NCBI GenBank assembly: GCA_029721435.1
Contig: CM056583.1
Location: forward strand, 45,723,120-45,787,119
DNA length: 64,000 nt
From: Gymnothorax reevesii
Taxonomy: Eukaryota > Chordata > Actinopteri > Anguilliformes > Muraenidae
Direction: 5' to 3'
The notes under the pieces are model-generated. The model did not search any database. It had not been told where the DNA came from and worked only from the letters and a program-made list of their open reading frames with translations. The translations under genes and the position numbers were made by a program. This document shows, piece after piece, positions 13,001-25,850 of this stretch; position 1 is the first letter of the stretch, and each line of letters opens with the position of its first letter.

Positions 13001-13764
13001 CTGTAAGGTTTCTGATCCAGTTAATGAAACACGCCAACAGGGGGACGTGGTCAAAATCTAGTATCAGGCTGGACCACATTCGCGGTTTGATTTTCAAAGA
13101 GCAACTACAGTCAATAAGGAGCTCTAACCCTCAACCAACAAATGGTGCAACTTCATCACTCACTCACTCAGACTTTTGCATTTATGAGGCTTGGCTCACT
13201 TTGCTGCTGTTCAGCCAAAAATATCGAATTCTGAGGCAGGTCAATAACATACACGGATTATGACCAGGAATGAAAAAAAGCTCAACACACTGTAAACTGT
13301 TAAAACAAATGTGATCCATTATACAGAACCTGAGAATGTACCTCCCGTGACTATTTTTGGATGCATGAAAGTGCAAAAGCAATTTTTGGGCCCTCTGTTG
13401 CAGTAACCAGTGATCCTCAGAGGCAGGTGCCTGTAGAGCCAGAGCTGGTATAGATGTAGTTAAGGAAGGGTATCCAATTCAGCCTTGGGGGTTGGGTCAC
13501 TTACAAGCACACAGTCAATACCATACAGCCATATTGCTAACACAGGAAATGTGTACTGAACATGGAGGAAGTGATAAAGCTGGGACTTTCATTACCAGAG
13601 GTCTCCTGGGCAGGGATTAAGTTTTAAACATTATGGTAAGGTATACTCATTACCATACCAGTGTCAATCAGGCAAGGCCCTTTCAGTATTGCTACAACTC
13701 GCCAAGCATAGAAATACAAAACAAGTCGACATGGTCTACAACATCCCCCGCCAATCGTGCCCTT
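7015..13764. other. Intronic or upstream sequence without recognised genes
   Basis: No exon with homology and no transposase was recognised on either strand. A short CGCACGGACGGATAGAC patch at 7951-7968 resembles the CGGA-rich repeats elsewhere in the window. Open frames here are short and unremarkable. Confidence 0.6.
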
Positions 13765-13769
13765 CTCAT

Positions 13770-13955
13770 TTTCGAACTCAATCAAGGCCTTTATGGTCTG
13801 AAGCTACACACCAAATTTGGTTACTGTATCTGTAGTAGTTTCTGAGTAAAGCTGTCCCCTTTATCTCGGACGGACGCACACACGGACGCACGGACGGACG
13901 GACTGAGGTCAAACCTATATCCCCCTCCCACTTCGTGTTGGCGGGGGATAATAAT
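13770..13955 (+). repeat. Dispersed repeat: CGGACGGA run plus terminal GC hairpin (copy A)
   Basis: A leader (AATCAAGGCCTTTATGG...) is followed by CGGACGCACACACGGACG and CGGACGGACGGAC (13868-13903). It ends with a hairpin whose stem is ATCCCCC at 13919-13925 and GGGGGAT at 13943-13949. Three other loci in the window share the run-plus-hairpin layout (25470-25560 inverted, 33300-33436, 50095-50203). The family is not identified. Confidence 0.7.
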
Positions 13956-15628
13956 CTCATATCAAAAAAAAAAAAAAAAAAAAATCATCAAATCAAGTAT
14001 GAACAATAGATAACTTTTCTGTACATGTGGTCTTTTATTCCTCATTTGTTTAATGCAAAAAAGAGAAAAATTAATAAAATGATCAAAAGCCTTGGGTAGG
14101 ATTACCCCCTTTTCTCAGTATTTCTCAATTATTATTTTTTTCTTCTTTTTTTCTGGGGGAGGGGGGGGGGGGGGGGAGGTGGAAACTAAAGCTTGTTTAC
14201 ATTTCTAGCGGGACGCAAGACTTCAGGCGACTGGGGTATAACAAAAATGTAAAAAGGAAAAAAAATATATATACAATTCAACATGAGTGGATTTAAAAAG
14301 AAAAACAAAAAAACAAACCCATTTAGTGCAAAGATAACGCAAGGAAAAAGCTTTTACATGATGCCATTACACCACGTGCAATTATACTAGTCCAGGGGTA
14401 AAATGATTTTATTTAAGCATTATTACATTCGAGGGTGCGCTTGACCGTCATTCTTGTCACGACAGTGATGCGGCCAGGAGCGAGGCGCTTGCGCAGAGTT
14501 CCGTTAGCATCTCTGAAGTGACAAGAATGATGGTTGTTCGAGGTTGGGGTTAGGGGAAGGGTTGGGGGTTAGAGTTAGGTTAGGGCAGGGATTGAAATGG
14601 GGCTGCCGTACCTCTCCCCTACGGTACTCCAAATTGAAATGCATTGAAAAACTGCCGTACCCGTAGCAACTGCCATTGATTAAATGTTCATTTTAATGTG
14701 CAAATGCAAACGAATTGACAAATTAATTAAATCAACGGCCTAGGCAACCAAGATAGGTGGAGTAATATTTTTAGTGATGAGGTATTTTTCATTTGAGCAC
14801 AGGCTACCCGTACTGTCTTGCTCATTTGAGAACATTCTTAACGTCTAATTGACCAATCAGATTGTTGAACTACATGTCGTAGTCAGATTTATATCATGGA
14901 TATCCAATGGCCTTGGGAAATTACACATTAAACATGGGGAAGACAACTTTCAAGAGAGGGCCGTGTTGTTCCCGCAAACTATCCTTAGCATTGCACCAAT
15001 TTCATGGTCTGACTTCCCTGAGGGGAAAGAAAAACTCTTAAATCCCCTCTGAAAATTCACACCACTTACTGGCACCAGAACACTTCCTGCCAGTCTTCTT
15101 AAACTTGGCACTCATAACTAAACTACAAATGTCTCTGCCACTCACAAAGCAACTGCAGACATCAATGTCAACACATTGAACACTTTTTTTCCCATCCTGG
15201 GGAACTGCAATTGTCTTTGTTAAAGCTCAAGTAAGGATGAAGCAGCACCAACAATACAACTACGAAAACAAAAAAGGCAACTTCTTCCAAAACCCTTCTC
15301 AAGCCCAATGACCATCTTGCACTGGTCAGTCCATTTCTACACTGGTGAGTCCTTCTTCAGCCCAACAGTCCTCCTGGATAATCTCAGTTAAGAATGACCT
15401 CCCAAGACCACCACCAAGACTTTTTTTAAAAAATGAGCAAACATGAAAGCAGTGGCGCGAGTCAAATAGCAAACTCCGAGTGCAATTACGCCAACCAGAA
15501 ATATTTTAGCCAAAATTCTTGCCATTTATCCAATAGTTTGCATCAAAAGAACTTTTCATTTCAACCGCTTAATTCAAAAGATTAGTTTGAAACCAGGTTT
15601 TGTTTGTACTGGCATTGGTAGTGCAACT
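13956..15628. other. Intron with homopolymers, a small inverted repeat and telomere-like degenerate repeats
   Basis: Poly(A) ends near 13983. A T-rich stretch is followed by G16 at 14161-14176. An inverted pair CATTCTTGTCAC (14450-14461) and GTGACAAGAATG (14518-14529) is present. GGGGTTAGGGG, GGGTTGGGGGTTAG and AGGTTAGGGC at about 14548-14587 look like a degenerate TTAGGG array. No gene was recognised. Confidence 0.65.
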
Positions 15629-15629
15629 A

Positions 15630-18107
15630 CAACCCCAATTCCGAAATAGTTGGGACAAAGTGTAAATTGTGAATAAATCAATGACTTTCAGATCACGAGC
15701 CAATATGTTATTTTCAATAAACATTTCAAATGTTGAAACAGACATTTTACATTTTTATCCACAAAATGAACTCATTTCAAATTTTCTGGCTGCTACAGGT
15801 CTCAAAAAAGTTAGGACACAGGCAAAACAGGGCTGAAAAAGCAAATAAGAGAATCAGCTGAAAGAACATTAAGCGAGTAATTCAGTTAACCAGCATCAGG
15901 TGTATAACATCACTACTAATATTTGACTGATGTCTGTGTCTGTCTCCCTCTGTCAGCAGTGCGTAGCGCGCAACGTACGTCACTCATCGTATGTCATTAC
16001 GTTACTGTGAGAAGAATGCTGGCCTTATCATTTCTCTTCGCTTCACACAGGCTTGTTTCAGCCTCACTTCCTTTCACACAGCCAGACCCCAACTTTGCAG
16101 TGCTGACTTCAGTTAGCCTGGAGCGAACTCAAAAGCCAAGGTGATCTTTTGTTACCAATCCCAGCACATTGAGATAACCTGAACACCCCGGCTAAATTCA
16201 CCGTATTCGCTAGCGAAATGCTTGCATCGGCTACACTAAAATTATACACCTATCCAACGTTGTACACACAAACATGTATGTACATAAATATGATCTATGA
16301 ATCACGGGTGCCAATGAAAACAAAACAGCGATGGGAAAAGTCATCTGCTGCCGCCATTCTCACCACAAACGGTCATGACAAAAGTACCAAAAAAGTCGTC
16401 AGCATATACATGCTCATTTGCGGTTGATTGCTGGGTGGGTGGCAGGGGGATAAATTTCTGCCAATGCCAAAGAACCATGACTGTTCAAAGTCATAGGCAT
16501 ACATGCGTTTGTGTGCACATTTAAGGAAGGCTTTTTTGTTGAACTTTAATTATTAAATAACTGCTTCATCTTGCATTCACTGTCAATTTTGGTGTATTTC
16601 ATGATTACAGTGTTAGCGATTTGCTTCAATTCACACAACTCCTCCTAAACCACTGCGAATAATGAGTTAGTTTTCCGCATTTTATGCGTGACGAAGACGA
16701 TGCGCCAGGTTTCGAATTTAGTTATGAAGTGAAAAACTGGGGCTGTTTTTTCTAGTAAAACCAGCTAAATCAATCAGCTGTGCGTCGCACATGTATCGGC
16801 TAGTCATTGGCTATAAAAGGGATGTCTTAGAGAGGCTGAGTCTCTTAGAAGTAAAGATAGCCAGAGGCTCTCCAACCTGTGAAGGCTTGCGTAAAAAAAA
16901 TAAAATAAAATAAAAAAAAAATAAAAAAAACTGTGGAATACTTTAAAAAACAAATGTTCCTCAACGTCAAATTGCAACTTTGAAGGTCTCATCATTGGCA
17001 GTGCATAATATCAAAAAAATTCAGAGAAACTGGATAAAATCTCTGCGTAAGGGACAAGGCCGAAGACCTTTACTGGATGCCAGTGACATTCGGGCCCTCA
17101 GACACCACTAAATCACTCACTGGTATGATTCTGTCATTGACATTATTAAATGGGCCCAGGAATACTTTAAGAAACCACTGTCTGTAAACACAGCTCGCCA
17201 TGCCATCCACAGAGGCCACCTAAAACTCTATCATGCAAGAAAGAAGCCAGTGTTGAGCATGATCCAGAAGCGCTGCCATGTTCTGTGGGCTAAGGCTCAT
17301 TTAAAATGGACTGTAGCAAAGTGTCCTCTGGTCAGACGAGTCCAAATTTGACATTCTTGCTGGAAAGCACGGGCGTTGTGTCCTCCAGGCTAAAGAGGAC
17401 AAAGACCACCCCTCAGGTTATCAGCGTTCAGTTCAAAAGCCAGCATCTCTGATGGTATGGGGATACATTAGTGCACATGGTGTGGGACACTTGCATGTTT
17501 TAAAAAGCACAATGAATGCTCAAAGGTATATCAAGGTTTTAGAGCAACATATTCTGCCCTCCAGAAGATATGTATTCTAGGGAAGGCCTTGTGTATTTCA
17601 GCAGGACAATGCAAGACCACATACTGCAGCTATTACAACAGCATGGATTCGTAGTAGAAGAGTCAATGTGCTGAACTGGCCAGCCTGCAGTCCTAATCTT
17701 TCACCGATTGAGAACATTTGGCGAATAATCAAACGAAAAGTCTGTCAAAGGAGACCCAAAACTCTCTAGCAGCTGGAAGCCTGTAGTAAACAAGAGTGGG
17801 ATCAAATTTCAATGGCTAAACTCAAGAGACTTGTCTCCTCAATGCCCAGACGCCTCCACTCTGTGTTAAAAAGAAGAGGGGAGGCTACACCATGGTAAAC
17901 AGGCCCCTGTCCCAACTTTGAGACCTGTTGTAGCCATCAAATCAGAAATGAGCTCATTTTGTGAATAAAATTGTAAAATTTCTCAGTTTCAACATTTGCT
18001 ACGTTATCTCTGTTATAAAATACTGGCTGGTGTGATTAGAAAGTCATTCTGTTTTGATTTTATTCACAATTTCCACTTTGTCCCAACTATTTCAGAATTT
18101 GGGATGT
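15630..18107 (+). mobile_element. Mariner/Tc1-family transposon, decayed, carrying a foreign insert
   Basis: Ends are CAACCCCAATTCCGAAATAG and the inverted copy CTATTTCAGAATTTGGGATG, next to TA dinucleotides at 15628-15629 and 18108-18109. The decayed plus-strand transposase spans about 16860-17900. Readable pieces are WSDESKFDI (first catalytic D), [39 protein letters not shown] (second D) and CSPNLSPIENIW (third residue E, with N replacing the usual D of SPD), then SSMPRRLHSVLKRRGEATPW. Stops and frameshifts are many. About 890 bp at roughly 15910-16800 is absent from the related copy at 43810-44568 and is foreign to the element. Confidence 0.88.
15910..16800. other. Foreign insert inside the mariner/Tc1 element
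   Basis: Comparison with the other family member shows that GGTGTATNACAT and ATTGGCTATAAAAGGGATGTC should be nearly adjacent; here they are separated by about 890 bp. The insert opens with CACTACTAATATT and ends with GGCTAGTC, with a possible TCA on both sides. No coding potential was recognised. The CACTA-like start is suggestive only, because the right end does not mirror it well. Confidence 0.5.
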
Positions 18108-21100
18108 TATAATGTGATTAAAATGCACTAATTTCCATGATGTGCATGAGTAACATGAATTTGCGGGGACTTGTTTGTAATTTATAAATTACAGACATGA
18201 CACCTCTTGTGGTGAACAGCTACATGAAGTAAATGTGCAACAAAAAAAAATTTAAAAAAGAAACAAACTCACTCCTCTTGTAGGAAAAGTTAAATCTCTT
18301 CTGATGAATGAATTGAAGGTGATTATTTTAAGTTTCAATTTATTGCGTTTAAAAAAAAAAAAATTAACAATTCAACGGAGATGAGAAGCAGGCCTGGGGA
18401 TCTGGCTGAACCATGCTATTAAGGTGCTAACTAGCAGTAGCTCACTGAAAACTAAAAGAATCACAGCTCAGCTACAAGTGGTGTGTGTCAAACCGTTGCT
18501 TTCCCAAATCAAATTGAACTTATTTTTAACTCCATATCTTCAATGGGGGGAATCTACAAAGCCAAAAAGGCTCCAAACGTACATTTCTCATTAAATACTG
18601 ATTGATTTATTTAAATGCCATTCATTCTCAGAATCAGATTGACAAGCATGAATCCAAATCAAAGTGACAAAATAATTTGCATAAAACATCATATTCTGGC
18701 GCAGTGAATTCAGGCAATTACTCACGTTGATTACAATGCATTTTAGCCAAAATAAACACTCAAGCCCTCGCATTACCTTTAAATACCTTTAATACATGAT
18801 AGTTGCCTTGAAAGATCAGGAGTTAAGCACCTGACTATACTCAGTGGTATTCCAAATCACCAGAATCAGAGGAGTACGGACATGGTCATTTAAAAAATAA
18901 TTAAAACAATGAATTAATTATCACCCAGATAAATCTACCCCTTGTAAAGAAAGAAAGGAGCACATGAAGGAAAAGACACCCCACCACCAGTCTACAAAAA
19001 TGACAAGCAGCCTCTTTCTCTACCGTAACAGAGAACAGGTGCCAAAATAAAAGCAGAAGCAATATCATCCCAGCTCGTCTCATGCACAGAATAGGAGAGT
19101 AATATAAGGAGTATCAGGCTGAAACATGCAGCATTCATGCGGCAGCATGCAAGCCCAGCAAAGTCCAAACGGATTTTCTCTGACCTGTGGCTCTTCCACG
19201 AAGCTCTACTAGACGGAGAAGTCTCTCTTCAGGGAGAATTACAATACTCTCACGCTAAGGGAAAGAAAAGATTATGAGAGTCATCAGGATGTTCATGTCA
19301 CTGGTAGGATGGCATCACAGTGAATTAATACCAAGTTAGCCTCACCAACAGGGATTGTTCTGTACAAAATCAATAAACAAAATATGCATATGTACAACAA
19401 CAACAAAAAAAAAAAAAAGATATATATTTCAACATTTCATTGAGGGACAACTGTGACTTCAATTTCATTTCAACTACATCTGAAAAAACAAGCACGAAGA
19501 CATCTCAGGCATTTGAAAATTGGGGACAACAAAAGATGTCTCAACTCTGCAGACAAGTTCTTCAGACAAGACCATGTTATAGTTGAAAGATAGAACAAGC
19601 AGTCCTGTCTCCTCATAAAAGCCAAGTACAAAGAGTTGATTTTCCAATAGTCTGGTTCACAGAGGAAGAGCAACACTAGATTAAAATGACAAAATATTCA
19701 CCGGTCATAGAGATGGGCAGTTCTGAATTGCAAGTGGCTTGAGTGGTCAATAAGGAAGTTGAATATGTAAATAACATCACTGCTTCCAGCAGAAATGTGC
19801 ATCAAGAACCACAGAAAATCTCGACCGATTTGGTTATCACACAATATATGAGGCATATTAAAATGTCCAAGTGCAGGAGATGCATGTCAATTGTTGGCAA
19901 TTTAGAGGGCTAATTGGGCTTCTAGTAATGGCAATTACAAGGGAGAGTCACACACCCTATTGCAGCAGCCTTTAACCAGTCAATCTGTAAAAAGGCCCAA
20001 AAGCCTATAAATTCCCCAATTAAATTTGACACGTGCAGCATAAGCTGCTGTATTCCCAGTGAGCTGCAGTCTGATCCCAATATTGTGGTTGTGTAGCCCA
20101 CACACAGCAGACTGCAACAGCTTTGAAGTCCATGTGCATTCACAGATGAAATGAGCTTCAACTAAACAAAAACTGAAAGCTTGATCACGAAATGTAATTC
20201 AGCCATTTTGAGAACTCGTCTTGGAGGGGGAAGGAAAAGACGACACAGGAAAGGACATCGATCTCTCAGACTCCCACTGACAGATGGCCAACCCTCCTTT
20301 CAGGCCGCTTTCCTTTCCATCATTGTGCTTCCCCACGCGAAATTAAAGCACTTCAAAAGGATGAAAGCCCTCTGCTGAAAGGGGAATGGAAGACCTTGTG
20401 CAAGACTTTACTCAAGAGGTCTGCCCTTCGGATCCATGCAAATTCACCAAACCAGAAACCAAATGCGTCCCCCACAAAACCTGTCAATTCCTTTCAAATT
20501 CTACCACAGAATTACAAGAATGAAGCATAAATAATGATAAAAATGAGACCACAACTGAAAACGCATTATAAACATTACTCAAGTTTTCTGTCGAGCCACA
20601 ATTTGATATTTTGCACCCACATCGCTCAGAATATTAACTAAAAAAAGAAAATGAAATGAGGACATGAAAATCCTTTGTTTCCTACATGCCACGCTGCCTA
20701 TTCTATAGGAAAAGACTTCATCTAAATTTAGGTCACATACCCTACCCCCCACCATCTCCCCAAATCAAAGTGTATAAATTAGCATTTTTAAAGGGCCAAG
20801 TTGAAACCGCCTCTGCTCCCAGCCTCTGCTTTCTCTTCAGTGAAAATATTTTCAAATTCATCAACAACTGATTAAAAAATGAATATCCAAATAATTTATT
20901 GTGCCAGTATAAAATGCGAACGCTCCTTTTCCGTTCACAGTGCATAAAAATAGGAAGAAAAAAAAAAAAAAAACCCATACAAGACGTACATCAGACTAAA
21001 ATCAATATTTTTTATCAAAGCAAAGATCAGAGAGTTTGCCAGCTGCACTCAAATCAGCTCTGTTTTTGGATAGTTACACATTATCAATGTTAAATAATCA

Positions 21101-23129
21101 GATGAGAGTTCCACTTCAAAGTAATGATCATGATAACTGTGCAGATTACAGATAAAATACTCTTGAAGTGAACGTCTTGCATTAGATTATCTCTCATATC
21201 TTACTCAATACTAGGGGTTGGATACTCTGGGCCTCAAGACGCTAATGCATGACAGTCCTACACAACAGAAGGACAAAGATTCATAGGTCAAGGCATCCCT
21301 TGCAGACTGAGGAAATGGTTTACTGTGTGTTCCCGGACCCCAAGCAAAACATCTCAATTCACTGCAGCCTGACTGATGCATTGCAGTGATCGACACTCCT
21401 CAGCAGAGACCTCAGCCACAACAGAGGAAGTCCAGATCACAGGAGAGGAAGTCCAGATGCCTTTTAATTTCATTTAGGAGGAAATAATTGACAACAATAC
21501 CCGACGAGCCAAGGACAAAGAACAAAATGTGAAAGTGATCCTTCTCCATACAATGTTGCTTAAGGTCAGCAGATATCAAGTGCTCGGATGGCTAAATATC
21601 GCTCAGAAGTATGAGTCACCCTTGAACTGTGAATCAATCAACTCAACGAGTCGTCAAGAAATTTCCATCTCTCAACCCATGTGTACACCTGATATGAAGA
21701 AGCAAACGCACAGCAAGCAATGGAGACTGCTGAGCTTCTGAACAACCAACTTCAGAATATGACTGGATTCCAGTCTTTATTAGCAGGGAGACTGCAACAG
21801 ACAGCTCCATGGCAAGACTCTTGAACTTTGAACTCCTTCCATATGTGGAGGAGTTACTCCCCCCTCAGCTAGAGACTTTTACAAACACACAGGGCAGCAC
21901 TCATCCCCCATCATGCAGCCTCTCCCTTAAAGACACTGCCGCATTCTTCTCCTGGCTGTCACGCCTGACATCTATAAACATCTCACTGTCATGGCAGGCT
22001 TGACAGCATCGAAGGAACATGGGGGAGGGGGTCCAGGGCTCTGACAGAGCCTGGGCAAAGGCTCTCTTCACACAAGCATTTTTCACAGTGAAATAACCTG
22101 CGACCGTGACGGATTTGTTGCAACACAAATTCCAATCCATTCCATCAAGGATCGTTTCACTACGCTAAAAACAAAACCATCGCCAGTGCAGTTGCACTGG
22201 TAAACAACATATTCAAGGCTGACACTGGCAGGGACCTGTTCAGTGTTCTCATTCCGTGAATATTCAGTATGATCCTCAAAAATCTATAGGTCAGAAAACA
22301 TTGGACTAAAGCCACAATAGTTAATTTCTTGCTGTGCTCGACACAATATAGTTGAAGAATTTAATAGTCCAGTTAAAAAGGATACAGACATGAGCATCTT
22401 AAACTGAGTGAAAGTGTAGTTTTAATTTCGTTGTGCAATTCTTCTGCTTGTCATTAAGTGAATCAGTGTATTTTCGGCCAGACACCCAACACCAACTATT
22501 TTCTGGTTAATCTTGCAAGCACTCTGCGCTGGTTACCAACTGGAGCGCTACAGTGCAAGACAAGTAATTTTCATCATAAAAATTGAGTAATTAAAGAAGA
22601 TTCTCCACAACGATTAACCATTCCTATGCCGCAAACTGATTCCAGAACCATATACCCATGCGTATACTGACACTCGAATCATCACTAGGGGCTGCAAGAC
22701 ATCTACTAATGGTCTTTTTGTAACTGCAAAAACAATTATGAGCATAACTGGCAAAATACCATTGCATCAAATGTGGAGCATGGCGAATCATGCAGATCAC
22801 AGTCATTTCATTCCTCATAGCATGAAAGAAGAGGGAAAAAAAAATATTGGCATATAATTTTTTGTTGCAGACAGCAAAAATTTCAGAAGAATCACTACTG
22901 AATTCAAAACACAATGATACGGCAACCCCAACCAAGAATGATAAAACACTTTGTTTTCAAAATTACAGTATTTAGTCTCCCAAGTTCCCAAATGCTTAGT
23001 GTTTTTAAAAGAAAAGATGATGCAGAGGTAAAAATGCCGCAGTACCAACATTTTTTTTTTAATACATTGCTGGCATCCAATTTATAATGAGCAGATATTT
23101 TTCAAATAATAACATTATTTCTAATTTTC
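18108..23129. other. Intronic or upstream sequence without recognised genes
   Basis: Only short chance ORFs and A-runs (near 18350, 19407 and 20957) were seen. No transposase fragment or clear exon was recognised. Confidence 0.6.
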
Positions 23130-23252
23130 ATCGGTTGATATATTGTCTTTGAACCATTTTCAATTCAATATAGAGTTTAAAAGATCTGCAAATCACTGCA
23201 TTCCATTCTTTACATTTTACACAGTATCCCAACTTTTCCGGAAATGGGGTTG
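23130..23252. repeat. Solo terminal segment of a mariner/Tc1-type element
   Basis: The stretch ends with CCCAACTTTTCCGGAAATGG GGTTG followed by TA, the inverted equivalent of the CAACCCCAATTCCG ends of the elements at 15630 and 43810. Its partner end was not found, so this is a truncated or recombined remnant. The left limit is approximate. Confidence 0.65.
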
Positions 23253-23733
23253 TAAACGGTGTGTTTCCTGGTTAAACACAGGGCTCGACTTTCCCTTTGA
23301 TCCGATGGCCCGTCGAAGTTTTTACGGGTTTGAGCCAGTATGGACCACCACACTTCGCATTTCACTGGCCCGGTCGGGCTACTAACAAATAAAAATTGCT
23401 TTCTAAAAATGCCTTAATCTTACTGCGGTACAAACATGCAAAACGCAGCTCAAAATTGACATTACCTCGTCCATCTCAGCTCAAGAAATTAAAACGGGGT
23501 TAGGATTCTTCTACATGAGATCTTACACGCGCGTTATCTTGTGCATGAAGATCATTCAGCGTTTATTGCGAGGAACTGGACGAGCGGTAACTGCTTCCTT
23601 ATGGGCGGTGTACGTGATCACTCCTCCAAACATGAAAGCGCATTTGAAACTGTGATAGTTGGCATTCTCATTGGAAAGGCGACTGGGTAGGGGGTACAAT
23701 TTTGGGAAATAAGAGTTGTCAGAAAGACAACAA

Positions 23734-23832
23734 AGCTCGCCGGGGCAAGGTTAAAGTTTTCCTGCACGCGGACGGACGCGGACGCCGGGGGTACGACAAT
23801 AGCTCTCCGGAAGTTATTCGTCCCGGCGAGCT
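23734..23832. repeat. Short inverted-repeat unit with CGGA-type core
   Basis: AGCTCGCCGGG (23734-23744) and CCCGGCGAGCT (23822-23832) form a perfect 11-bp inverted pair about 100 bp apart. They enclose ACGCGGACGGACGCGGACG. The GC content is far above the surrounding DNA. It may be related to the hairpin-ended repeats at 13770, 33300 and 50095. Confidence 0.6.
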
Positions 23833-24067
23833 AAAAAAAAAAAACCCGCAGGTATTTATTCTGGCTACGACACGAAACAGAACCAGGAACAAGCTAGCGT
23901 AATACATTAGCTTGCTACAGCTCTACGTTGGGAATCGGGAATGCACTACAAGCTTTCATTTAACACAGGGCTCTCAAGTTTTGAATGCAGGCTAGAGTGA
24001 GATTTTCTTCGGTGCATAGTATCTATGTAACGTTACATGTACTTTGTTACAGTATTTAAGTAGTATT

Positions 24068-25285
24068 GGGGAGACTGGGGTTACCTCGTCATGATTTTGT
24101 ATTTGGCTTCATAACTCGTTGTTGCTAAAACATAGAGAAATACCATTTTGATCTATGTGTAGTGCAGAATGTCGCCTACAAAAGTTGTATTGATACAATC
24201 TCAATATAACGTATATTGTTGTCACAATATTCCATTTTGGATATATCACAAACATGCCGAAGTAACCCCATACTCGGGGTTACTTCGCCAGATGGGTGGG
24301 GTAAAATTGTCATAGTTGGCAATCAGCTGAAGCTGAAAAAGACAGTCCAATATTCTCATAACAGAAATGTTGAGAACGGTTTTATTTTTACAACGAACCA
24401 AAACAAGCTATGATTCATGCATTATGCACTGACATTTGTACAGTCCTCATGTGCCCACCCTTTGCATGAGAAGCAGTGGACCCACTCCTCTCCACCTTTG
24501 GATGATCAGTAAGGACCATGGTACCAAAGAGGAGCAGCAAACATTTCCCACTGAAAAAGGAATGGAATGAAATGCAGAGGTCCCAGGTCTGGCACCTGCC
24601 AACCCCAAATACTCTGCCAACACCTCCACTTTAATGGGCCCCACCTGTGGCCCATTCAGGTGGAGGTGAAAGAGTGAGAAAGGGAAGGGGTTGCAAGGAG
24701 CAAACCCTTACAAACCCATACTTATGTCCTCCAAACAAAGGCCCTCATAGGTTCTCCATCATAAACATAAAGTAAATGCAAGTATTTGAATTAAGACACT
24801 ATAGGTGTCTGAAAAACAATAAATCGGCTCCTATATTTGACTTTGGAATATTTTAATATAGGCCAAACAAAGGACCTACAAGTGGTGGAACCTCAGCACC
24901 CTGACAAAATAACCCCATGTTGCTTAGCCAGTGTAGGCCCATGCTCCCATTTTGGAAATCAGGCCGCATATCTCATGATCGCAGCAGGCCTTTATCTTGT
25001 GTGGTTAGTAACTCTAGTTACATGCATTAATGACACAGTAAAAACACTGTGGAAATCTGTCTTCAAAGAAGCTCGACGCATTTCTTTCAGATACTTAAAG
25101 TTTGGAATTTGGGCCAAAATTTAGTTATTTAGGCAGAAAACACTTACATGGCACTACAAGTCCTTCTTTCCAAGAGATGACGTCGCTGGGATGTCACATA
25201 ATTTGTACATTTTCGTTTTCCCGTCAGTGCGTTTGCAAACGGGTGACAGACCTAACCCCATGACCGAAGTAACCCCGGTCTCCCC
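24068..25285. mobile_element. Inverted-repeat DNA element nested in the hAT-like element
   Basis: GGGGAGACTGGGGTTAC (24068-24084) is mirrored by GTAACCCCGGTCTCCCC (25269-25285) with one mismatch; similarity continues inward as CTCGTCATG and CATGACCGAAG. An internal hairpin reuses the same motif: CGAAGTAACCCC (24258-24269) and GGGGTTACTTCG (24276-24287), loop 6 nt. No transposase was recognised. Superfamily not assigned. Confidence 0.72.
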
Positions 25286-25461
25286 TACTTTCACTTCGTT
25301 ACTTTGACACTGGCAACTTACTTACTCGTTTCAAATTAAAATATCAATCTAATTCATTTACGAATTATCTGGATTCGGCGTGTTCAAGAAGTGGACGTAG
25401 AGCTGCAAATTTATGCACGCAGTTACAAAATTCTATCACTAGATGGCACACCAGGATCAGT

Positions 25462-25850
25462 TTTTATTATACGCCCGTCATAAGACGGGACGTATTATGG
25501 AATCATGATGTCTGTGTCTGTCTGTCTGTCTGTCCGTCCGTTGCTTGTGTTCACAATAACTCCGCCAATTCTCAATCGAGTTCATCCAAATTCACACAGC
25601 ATGATCGTATCAGGAGGAACTTATCAGGAGGAAATCAGCCTGATTGGATCACTTCTTTTCAAAATTAACCCTCTTATGCCCAGACATCGACAAAAAGAGT
25701 CTGTCCGTTGCTTATGTTCACAATACAATTCACACAGCATCACCTTATCAGGTGGAACTTTGATGAGTTCAGAAATAAGCCTGATTGGATCACCCTCTTT
25801 CTCAAAATGAACCCTTTCATGCCCTGAAATCGACAAAAACAGTACACAAA
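25462..25850 (-). repeat. Hairpin plus GTCTGTCTGTCCGTCC repeat (copy B, inverted), with internal duplication
   Basis: Stem TACGCCCGTC (25470-25479) pairs with GACGGGACGTA (25484-25494), followed by a TCTG/TCCG tract at about 25508-25541. Downstream, GTCCGTTGCTTGTGTTCACAAT recurs as GTCCGTTGCTTATGTTCACA near 25701, and CTGATTGGATCA recurs near 25649 and 25781. This indicates a roughly 160-170 bp internal duplication. No gene product was recognised. Confidence 0.6.
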
